Shown here: piece after piece, positions 53,662-62,489 of the stretch | Layout: each line of letters opens with the position of its first letter | Position numbering within the stretch: position 1 is the first letter of the stretch | Assembly: GCA_963457665.1 (NCBI GenBank) | Contig: OY735209.1 | Location: 2,411,081 to 2,475,080 of the forward strand | DNA: 64,000 bases | Reading direction: 5' to 3' | From: Thysanoteuthis rhombus | Taxonomy: Eukaryota; Mollusca; Cephalopoda; Oegopsida; Thysanoteuthidae | Position numbers and translations under genes: made by a program | Notes under the pieces: generated by a model | Told to the model about the DNA's origin: nothing | What the model saw: only the letters and a program-made list of their open reading frames with translations | Databases searched by the model: none

Positions 53662-55881
53662 CTATTGGCGTTGCCCTCCTGACGCGAACATTGCCGGTGA
53701 TAGCACACCGACAGCGGGTCCCATAGGATCTGTGCCCATCTCAGTCTTGATGGAGCACTCCAGGGACACGCCGCCGACGTGCCTGGGGAACGTTAATTTA
53801 ACTGCCCTATAAAGGGAGGGGTGCATGAAAACAGGGACCCTCCCCGAGCAAAAGTTCTTCAGTTTGTGGAGGTCCGGATGATGCCAGACAGCCAGCGGTG
53901 ATGACATTTTGAACGCTGAATTTGCTTCTTTTATCATGTCCCACACCTGCCGTGAGGTGTCACCGACCCGGACCACAGTCAATAGTTTCTTCAGCCCTGG
54001 GAACAAGGTAGGGTCCTCCACACCACGCCCTCCGGGCTCGACGAACCGGAAATTGTGGAGGACCTCCAAATCCCTCAGGGCCTGCTGCTGTAATTTTGCC
54101 TTGTCCAGAATGTCCGGGTCGACACGGCAGATGTGGACCCCTCTCCTGTGCCCGACTTTTTTTTCTTTTTTTGTCGTTGGTTCGCCGGTATCGCCCCCGG
54201 CTGGGCCCCCCGGCCTCCCCCGCGAGGCCGATTGTGCGGGTGACATGGGCGTTGTTGCCGTTGCCGCTGTTGCTGCTGGTGATGTTGGAGTTAGTTCGGA
54301 GGTTGGTGTGGCTGCTGGTGTTGTTTTAGGGGAAGGTCTTGGTGTGGCTGCTGGTGCTGTTGTTGTAGTGGGAGGAATCACAATCAACGGCGGAGGCGGC
54401 GGCGGAGGCAGCGGCGACGCGGGCGGCAATGGTGGTGTAGGGGATGGTATTTGTTTTTCAGGAGTTTTCAGGGGGATAGACTTCCCCCTCAACACAGTCA
54501 ATTCTGATTCTTCGGGAGGTGAAGTCCTTGTTGGAGGACCCTGCAACGTTTCCGGGGAGGGCGGAGGGGCAACCCTCCCCGCCGGCCGCCCGGACCCCAG
54601 CTGTTGCAGCAGCGCCGCCCCCCCCCCGTCCCGGACCAGCACAACCCCCCACTCCAGCCCGCTCCGCACAAGACTGCGGGGCCCCTCCCTGGGGACCGTC
54701 GGTGTCGGCTCGCCCTGGGACATGTGGCAACAGGGGCGCTTCTACTCGGGCCCCCCCCCACCACGACCTACCACCCGCCACTCCCCCTCCGCCCTCTCCC
54801 CCCGTGCCACCACCCCTGGCGACGGAGTCGACGGTCTAGGTGAGGGGAGACTTTTACCTCTCCCGGCATCTGACCGGACTCCCCCAGCCACGGCAGCAGG
54901 CGAGACTACGGGAGCCTCCCCTTGGGCGGTCACAGAAACTGAGTGGGAAGGGTCCCGCGTCAGGCTGGACGGCTTCTCCCTGCAGACAGCGGCGAGGCGA
55001 CCGGCCCCCCCGCACATCCAGCAGACCGGCCCCCCACCTTCCACGACAAGAGGCAGTCGCCTCCGACCACCCACGCCCAAACAGTTGGGAACGGCCAGGA
55101 ACGCCTTCCTGTCGATCACAAGATCAAAACGCCACTCCCCACGCATCGCCCCGGAGCCAACCGAGACAACCTCTCCGCATTTCAGGAGAAAAGCCCCGAC
55201 ACGTTCCCCGAGCACGAAGCTGGGCACCTCATGTGCCACCACCCGGGTCCCCCTCCGGCCGAGATACTCAACACGAATGTAATGCTCCTTCGTTTGGAGC
55301 TCCCGGCGCAGGAGACCCGAACAGTCCCGCTCAGTGGGCAACAGCACGTCCCACACCGCAAAGCCATCGCCTTCCACGACCCGTTCGGCCCCGATTCCCA
55401 AGCCAGCCAGTGCCTTCAACACCATGTCCCCGTCCGATCGGACAATTCGGTTTGACTTCTCGTCGACCAAAAAGACGGACACCATTTTTTTCTCAATGTC
55501 CCTCAACTCGACCAAGCCCACCAGCAAGCCGTCCTCCTCTACAAGGTGACTGTATGTCCGGCAACGCTTGACGAACTCCGCCACATTGACTGCATTTACC
55601 ACGGGAGGGGACGACCAAACGTTAGGAGAGTCCCCACTTGTCCCCTCTTGTTGTTGTTGTTGTCCCGCCGGAACCGGCGAGCCCGTACCTTCCCCCCTCC
55701 CCTCATGGACGGGGGATCCCTTCATGTCTGAATTCTTTTCACTTGTACTGTTTGTCTGTGTTGTAGACATTTTTTCTTGTTTTTTTTTGTTTTTTTTCCC
55801 TATTTTAGGGGGTGTGGATGTGCCCCCGCCCTCCCCCCCACCGGGGGAAGCAAACAAGGCCCTCCCGGCCTCGTCGGCCAT
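53662..55881 (-). pseudogene. LINE copy 4 ORF1, A-to-G hypermutated and frameshifted
   Basis: The start MADEAGRALF corresponds to MADEARRALF in copy 1. Along the frame Lys has become Glu, Gly or Arg, Asn has become Ser, Asp or Gly, Asp has become Gly, Ile has become Val and Gln has become Arg. All of these are explained by A-to-G in the sense strand. The zinc knuckle survives with changes (CWMCGGAGRLAAVC): its His is now Arg, so zinc binding is probably lost. A one-base deletion near 54746-54755 and an 11-base deletion near 54618-54628 shift and then restore the frame, so the protein splits into parts ending at 54742 and resuming toward 53662. The C-terminal 120 residues are almost unaltered. 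Confidence 0.88.
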
Positions 55882-56038
55882 GAAGGGAAACGAAAAAATA
55901 CAAAAATCGAGACAACAACAAAAAATGGGACTTATCTTGTAGGACTAGAGTTTCGGGGGGGTTCGACTAGTCCGGAATCCGTTCAAAAATGTACTGAACA
56001 GTAGCAGCAACCTCGTCTGAAAATAAACAATAAAAGTT
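55882..56038 (-). promoter_or_regulatory. LINE copy 4 5' UTR
   Basis: The part next to ORF1 resembles copies 1 and 3 with only one TCGATTTTTG-type unit. Beyond about 55990 the sequence (GTACTGAACAGTAGCAGC) is unlike the 5' ends of copies 1 and 3. The LINE may have acquired a different 5' end, or the other copies may carry extra sequence. No promoter element is recognisable. Confidence 0.35.
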
Positions 56039-56094
56039 CGTAAGAGCAACAAAAAAAACACGTCAAATCTTGTTTCCTTCAAGATGCAAAACAC
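56039..56094. repeat. Right target-site duplication of LINE copy 4 (56 bp)
   Basis: This matches 49453-49510 apart from two fewer A residues in the A run. It continues on the right into ACTAC and the older LINE fragment. Confidence 0.8.
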
Positions 56095-56970
56095 TACTTT
56101 TTTTTCTTGTTTTTCTTTTTTAAAAATACAGTAAATTATGACACGTGGTCAAATAAATGAATGGGGGATTTGGGCTGGTCTACTCTGTGCTATCATTACC
56201 CTAGTTATTCTCATTTGCTGACCCAACCTTACTTCAATACTCCTTTGACTGAAACGCATTTTTCTGAATATTTATCCCATTCTACATTGACTACAATACC
56301 AGAGTTTCTCTCCAAAAATCCTACTTAATCCCATACTTACAGTTCCTTGGGGATAGAAGAGGAAGAGAAATTATATTATTGTCAATTAAAAAAACAAAGC
56401 AATGAACGATACATATTCACAAAAAATTTCCGTAGATGACCTCCCACAATTGTCAAATATGGAAGAACAGTAAGTTGACAGAGCGAAAAATAGATGTGGG
56501 GGATATTGTCGCAATTTCTCACATCCCCCAGAGAACTTTACCTTCTGTCATCTATAGCGAAGGAAGGGGTGATGCAAAATAAAAAAGGGGGACTAAGAAA
56601 AACTTGAGGAACCTATGCTCATTTTCTCTCTGACTAAATTGAACTGTTTCCAACTCAGAATAGCACTATTCTACCTCAGCTTGGGCTGGGCTTATAAGTC
56701 TTTCCTGATCTCCAAAATTCTTTCAATCAACCAATAACTTCAAGGTGTCACTCTAGATCAACACCTCTCATGTGACACAGCCGTGGAACTTTCACCCACA
56801 TCTTGTTGTTGAGCCTTTCCCTCCAGACCTGAATCTTTACTTCAAGCGGATTCTTTATGTAGGCGACCAGTTGTACTGGAGTGAAATGCTCGCTTTTGTT
56901 GAATCCCTTTTGATATGTCGTCCATACCATGACATTCATAATGCCAAGTAAGGACATGATCACATGAGGT
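56095..56970 (-). mobile_element. Old, 5'-truncated Tx1-like LINE 3' end, third copy
   Basis: This is a diverged 3' UTR followed by the end of ORF2. The minus-strand frame at 56748-56963 encodes 71 residues (for example VWTTYQKGFNKSEHFTPVQL) that align with VIWTTRQKGFHEGEHFTPEQ near the ORF2 C-terminus of the young copies. Partners are 8966-9770 and 35850-36290. It is inactive. Confidence 0.7.
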
Positions 56971-57240
56971 TACCTCCTTTTCACTTAATTTCTTCCTTAT
57001 ATACATCTCCATGGGTTTTCAGAGCCATTACGGCAGATGTGACGTTAATGGGCCTATTTTATTTTGAGGCTAGGATTACCAGAGAGTCTCCAACTATCTG
57101 GTCCAAAACAGTCAAACTAAAAGAAATAATCCTCTAATCATGTAAATTGCAGCCAAAGGTGTTGATTTAAACTGGTACTAATAAAATAATAAGTGACATA
57201 TGAGAGAGACAAGAGAAGAAAACAAGAGAAATGTTAATGT
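56971..57240. repeat. Flank shared by the old LINE fragments, third copy
   Basis: This is nearly identical to 9771-9990 and 36291-36565. It ends where sequence resembling the unit 1 spacer (3400-3700) begins. Confidence 0.65.
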
Positions 57241-57455
57241 TTGTAATCAAGCAGTAGAAAAGCTGTTGTAGAAAAGACTGACTCCTGTGATGAATGGAAT
57301 ATCTAAAATAGTTTGATTTGAAAAGAAAAACTTCGTCATTATGATATCATGAAAATACATCCGTTAATAGATGAATGAATATGAATTGTTGAATCTTCCA
57401 GAAAATATCCATTCTTGTATTATTAGGAAGAAATATTTTCGGGAAAAATAGTGAT
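57241..57455. repeat. Spacer resembling 3400-3620, fourth partial unit
   Basis: Phrases such as AATATCTAAAATAGTTTGA and TCCATTCTTGTATTATTAGG correspond to the intron-like spacer of unit 1 (about 3465-3600). No zinc-finger exon accompanies it here, so it represents a partial fourth copy of the unit. Confidence 0.5.
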
Positions 57456-57790
57456 AAAGAAAGAAGAAGTGTAAAGTTCCCCCACCCCAAAAAATGAAAG
57501 CATTAAATTAGTTGAGAAAAGGGAAATTGAAGTTAGCAAGATGTTTGGGTCAAGCAACAAAGAAACCACTTTCAGTAAACTCTTGAAAGAAAGAAAAAAT
57601 CTTATGGGGGAATGCAGAAATCTTAAGCCATCGACAACAGAAGGGGAAAAGCTTGAAGCAAACGAGCTAAACAAAAACCATCCGAAATAGATGAAGGGAA
57701 GACAAAAGAAAATACACAACAGCTGTCATCGAAAGCATTCTCGAAAAAGATGAGGACGTCAAGACTCTGAAAGACTCTGTAGAAGAAGAC
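57456..57790 (+). mobile_element. Decayed RTE-like LINE fragment
   Basis: The plus strand encodes pieces such as YTTAVIESILEKDEDVKTL near the right end. This matches the equivalent stretch of the RTE remnant at 5395-5460 (YTTAVIESILKK). It is out of frame in places and short. It lies in the same relative position after the spacer as the unit 1 element, so it was probably duplicated with the unit. Confidence 0.5.
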
Positions 57791-58070
57791 GGGAAATAAC
57801 TAGTGTGATCGAGGAAAATAGAAATCTTACAACGATATCCCAAAAGTTCTGAATGAATCTCAATGAAATCTGTTTAGATCCAAAACATTTTTTGTTGGAA
57901 TTTCATGAGGTTGGATGATTCGTTGACTAAAAAGTACTCCAATAGGATTTTTTTTTCTCAAGATACTTTAAAAAAAGAAAAAAAGATCTGGAAATATATA
58001 AGGACCGAGAATTCTATTGAAATTAGATCATTAGTTAATTTGTGATAACATCTTTAAACTGTATTTGGAA
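57791..58070. other. Non-coding interval, no gene seen
   Basis: This is AT-rich sequence with A and T runs. I see no open frame or repeat partner that I trust. Confidence 0.4.
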
Positions 58071-59033
58071 CTACATACTTCTAATACCAATCTCCAAACA
58101 ATTATCTCCCGTTTTATATTGTTTACAAAAAAAAAGTCCTACATGAGAATTTTCTTCAATTTTTATTCTTAATAATAAGTAAGGAAGGATGAAATGAATA
58201 GTTTCCATGTTCCAAACGTTTTTATCGACACGTCTTGCTTTGTTGTTAAAAGTGTGTCGTAGACTCCAACATGAAATATACTTGAGAGGATTTCCAGCTT
58301 GTGCAAATAATTCGTATTTGTTCAAAAAATGATCGAAGCGATGCGCATTCAAAATAATTCCAGTTGTTCTAAAGACACTCAATGAACATGTGAAATATAA
58401 TGAAAACAAAATATACATCAAATCCGAATGTATGAGGACTAAACATTATTTTAATGACGGATGTGTTTATTTCACCATATCGTTGGGAACACAATCTTCT
58501 CTTAATTTCTATAGTTGTTGTGTTTTCATTTGCATAGAAATATAAATAGCAGTGAAATAAAATTTTTAAAAAATATTAATTCTCGGCTGAGTAAGTAAAG
58601 TCCTTTATTTATATATTCACAGAACACTCTGGGGATCTTGTTTAAAACCTGTCCTGGTGAAATATCTAAAGCATAGAACAGGAAGAAACATTGTTCCTAC
58701 CACTTGAGGCAATATTCCATTTCTAAAAGATCTTGATTGACATACAAGATTTAGGTTTAATATCTGCAATATTCTATTGAAAAAAAAAATTTTTTTCCAT
58801 GAATAACGATGATCTAGGATTGATTTGCACTAGAAATTACTACAGACCGAGTAAGGCCCTTCCAATTTGAAAAAGCACCATTCCTCCAGGGAATTTCTCA
58901 GTTTTGTAAAAAATTTGATTTAAGAAAGATTTCTGAAGGAGTCCTATACACAATGTAACTTATGCTAAACTGGACCCTCACTTTTCGGGAACTTGTGTGA
59001 AGTCTCTCATTTCTTTATTTTTAAGCATTGTTT

Positions 59034-59090
<57 letters not shown>

Positions 59091-59790
59091 GTGCTGGATA
59101 TTTAAAACATCGTTTTAACCTTTACAAAATGATATTCCTTATTTTTCCCTCATTAAGATTTTAAGGACAAAACAGAGGAGTCCTTGCGGATGGGAGCTAT
59201 TTAGAAATACTCCCAAGCCCTAGAAGTTTTCTACAAAGTAGTTCAACTGTATCTCTACCGACAAATATCACTAACAGTCGTGGGGGGGATGGTTATGGTG
59301 TCTTATAAACACTCCAAATACGGCACTTCTTTCGTCTGGTCGATCTTTCTTGGCTAAGTAGCGCCTTCCCGTGGTTACCACCCTTTCTAGTGTACTTACA
59401 TCTTTTTCAAGTGATGGTCATCCGACGGATGGGATATACAATGAGTCTATGACTGTAACGAAATAAATTATTTGCCTAATAATAAAAATTAATGATAAGC
59501 CAAAGGAAAGAAAGAGAGCAAATTAAAATTGACATATAAAGTTTTCAGTTACGTCGTTAAGTAAAGCAACACAAATTTGTAACAAAGTAAACTGTTCACA
59601 AGTTCGTCAAGCAAACAAGAAAAAAAAATTCACTTCTGTTAAATCGACACAAGTAAAGCGTTCTCAAGTTTGGTGAGCGAACAAGGAGAAAATGCTGACT
59701 TCCCAGGGATGGAATTGTGGATAATTTCTGACAATACTAGAACTTTCCAGGGGATGCAAAACACTACTTGTACATCTGGTTTGATTTGAT
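58071..59790. repeat. Spacer repeat X, copy 5
   Basis: The first part (58071-58420) resembles 7126-7560, and the second (58560-59790) is nearly identical to 38110-39310. A minus-strand frame of 116 codons at 58071-58421 has hydrophobic stretches but is not kept in the unit 1 equivalent, so I do not call it a gene. It ends with the X terminal block around 59700-59770. Confidence 0.55.
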
Positions 59791-61920
59791 TTCCTGTTAA
59801 TTTCTCCCAGGTATGTATCTCTAGGTTCTTTTATAGCTGCTGTGTTTACAGATGTGACGTCATTGTGCCACTATAATCTTGGAGCCGGTGCTGCCAAATA
59901 GTTACGGTTGTTTCTGGCCCAAACACACAGAAATTGGCTAAAAAAAACCAAATTCTAAAATTGTACAGAAAAGCAATTATTGTGTCATTTATTTTCTCTA
60001 GGTAGAGCAGAGGGATATCAAGGAAGTAAAAACAAATTAGCCAATCGTCATTGAGAAATAAGAGAAGTAGGAGAGGGAGGCTGGAGAGATTATAGAGACA
60101 AATGATGTACAGATCTATATTAAATGTACATAATATCATTTTTCCACTTCCCAACATGAATCTGTAAATATGGGTTTAAGTGGAATCCTCATAGATAAAT
60201 GTGGCATTTTATTGAATGTAGAATGAAAGAAATACTCAAAATAAAAGTGTTATCTTAAAAGAAATAATGAAATGTGATTGGGTCAGTAAATGAGATGCTG
60301 AAGTTAGAATAGAAAAGACCAGCCCATTCTGCACTCCTAATTTTATGACCTTGTGTCAAATTTTTCTTGCCTTTTCTTTCAACGTAATGAGGAAGATGGA
60401 GACAAATAAGGAGACATTCCCGAAATCCATTTTGTCTTCATTGAAATAGAACATTTATGACATCACCAGAAAACGTTGTATTCTGACCAGACTTTTGTTT
60501 GGAGAGGGGGGTTCTACATTGCATTATATTATGGCCATACCTTTGAAGGGAAGGTCATTCAACCTCTTTTCAAAATTGTTTTTATTTTTGTTACCTTACT
60601 TTATATTCTGATCACACATTCATGGGGGAAAGTTTTTCCAACCTGGAGACATTCTCTGAAGAGACCCCTTGATTTTTGTTACCTGGCATCATATTATGAC
60701 TGCACTATTTTTGAGGTTTCAGTTTTTTCTCTCGTGCTTCCAGGGGTCAAAAGTGAGAGGAACATTTTTTCATTCATTAGAGATCGTAATCGTAGGGAAA
60801 GTTTTCATTTCCTAGTCAAAAAATAAGGGGAAACTCTTTTCCCTTTTAGGAAAATATTCTAAATCTTATATATATACAACAAAGGAATATATGTATTTTG
60901 GATTTAAATTTTGTGGCTGATTCATACAATTATCTCCTCTGCATCGTAGCTAATTTCGTTAAATTCATAACTCAAAAACTGCCTGACCATAATCAGCAGG
61001 GATATTGAATATAACGTAGGGACCTCAAATATAGATTTGGGGACCAATCAATAACGTAATCCTAACTATTCGTCCTAAATTCATAATTCTGAAAACTAAT
61101 CGACTGACCCGAACCAAACTTTGTGGGTAACTGGATATTATGCAAGAATCACAAATTTGAATTCAGGGGCAGATCCATGCACAATTATCTCCATACATCA
61201 CAGCTTCTTTTTTCACCCAATATACCTAAAACATTTCGATGAATTTTGATGTACTTCGATAGAAGTGTTATTCATGTTGTGATTAAAAGTCCCAAAAAAA
61301 GAAATTTGAAGCTCAATTGTAATATGAAAAATATCAAGAATAATGATTGTTCATAAAACACTCTATACACAGCAAAAATGCTTTTGATGATATTCAATGA
61401 GATTCTGTGGAAGTGCAAGCCATATTGTGATTAAAAGTAACTGAAAAATTCAGCTAAACGATAATAGCGCTATGAAAACGTTTAAAGAGTAATGGTTGTT
61501 CATGAAGCATTGCACCACTGCATCGTGTACAAACCAAAAAAGGTTTTTTAAAATACTCCTTCAACAAAATCAAAAATGTTTAAATGGTAAAACCAAAATG
61601 TTCATGGCCAAATGATTTCAAGAGATGCCAGATTTGTCAAATCAGGCCATAAAATGTCCCAAAAAACACCCTTTCTTGAAGCTAAACGTTGAGTTCTACA
61701 AGTGAATCTTGACTCTTCATATTCTGTTTTCTGAATGGTTTGTGATAAATGCAACATCAGGAAAAAGAGGAAAAACTATAGAATTTTAAACAAACTAAGC
61801 TAAGTTTATTGAATATTAATTGGGGTTGTGTTGGGGTTTTCCCACTAGCATTTGATGCCAGTAGTTCAAACCATCTTGTGTTTTTAAATGCTCATTTTCA
61901 AGGCTGGTTACCTCTTTACA
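58560..61920. repeat. Segmental duplication, second type, copy 2 (partner 38110-41430)
   Basis: This is close to base-for-base similar to 38110-41430, with small indels and a longer TA tract (59035-59087). A plus-strand frame at 60476-60826 (116 codons) corresponds to an 84-codon frame in the partner that stops earlier. It consists of translated low-complexity repeats and is not called. Confidence 0.8.
59035..59087. repeat. (TA)n microsatellite
   Basis: About 26 TA units lie in the same position within repeat X as the tracts at 8450-8479 and 38579-38620. Confidence 0.95.
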
Positions 61921-62268
61921 CTTGAAAGTTTGATGTTACACAGTCTTCTGATCTACTCTTCATAGAATTTAACCTTGTGCCATATTAAGTCAAACTTTGC
62001 AAATAGGTTATGAATCTTTAAGCAGTGCTGGCAACTTATTCTCGTGATAATGTAGCTCCTTTTGGCAGTCAAACGAAAAGAAAAAGGAAAAAAACCAAAC
62101 ATGACCAAAAGACTTCGAAAAAGTGATAAAGATGGTCGAAGAACTGGCTTAAAATGACCCGAAATGACCGAAAATAGCCACACTCATTCAGTGATATGAA
62201 TGTTGCCAAAACAAAGAATATATAAGCAGTCAATCTTGAAATGTTTTACCCTCTAGCCCCAGTGTCGT

Positions 62269-62479
62269 GTAAGAAAGTTCAACCGACTGTATGATCCAGA
62301 TGTCTGATGATGCACTTGACCTTTGATGATGATAGATGACTTGACCCCTACAAATAATATATATATATATACATTCAGGATACATCTAAGTAGCGACCCT
62401 CTTACACAATTGGCATTCCAACCACCATTCGTAGTGCGAGTAAGTACAACCCGCTGTATGATCCAGATGTCAGATGATG
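62269..62479. repeat. Imperfect 40-bp direct repeats flanking a short insert
   Basis: The stretch at 62269-62312 (containing CTGTATGATCCAGATGTC) recurs at 62440-62479. Between them lie about 127 bases with a short TA tract. This could be a small non-autonomous insertion with target duplication or a local tandem duplication. It lies just outside the old LINE at the window end. Confidence 0.45.
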
Positions 62480-62489
62480 AATATACAAA

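Larger units (their letters stand above)
49511..56038 (-). mobile_element. LINE copy 4, full-length, ORF1 hypermutated A-to-G
   Basis: The element contains an intact ORF2 (50203-53652), an altered ORF1 (53662-55881) and a 5' UTR whose outer part differs from copies 1 and 3. Long target duplications flank it. Between about 53850 and 55870 its differences from copies 1 and 3 are overwhelmingly T-to-C on the plus strand, that is A-to-G in the sense RNA. ORF2 and the 3' UTR show no such bias. Two A tracts in the 3' UTR (about 49826-49853 and 49952-49975) are internal poly-T in the sense strand. Confidence 0.9.

Noticed and set aside
53909..55282. Plus-strand 457-codon frame rich in Gly, Pro and Arg
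   Set aside because: It is antisense to LINE copy 4 ORF1, and its length is explained by loss of stops through T-to-C changes. Copies 1 and 3 have no equivalent long frame.
53850..55870. GC-biased gene conversion or foreign GC-rich DNA as the cause of the GC increase in copy 4 ORF1
   Set aside because: Adenines on the plus strand are almost untouched while thymines change to cytosine. Conversion or foreign origin would not be strand-specific in this way.
60476..60826. Plus-strand 116-codon frame
   Set aside because: The duplicate at 39868-40122 is shorter and frame-disrupted, and the peptide is translated low-complexity repeat with no domain.
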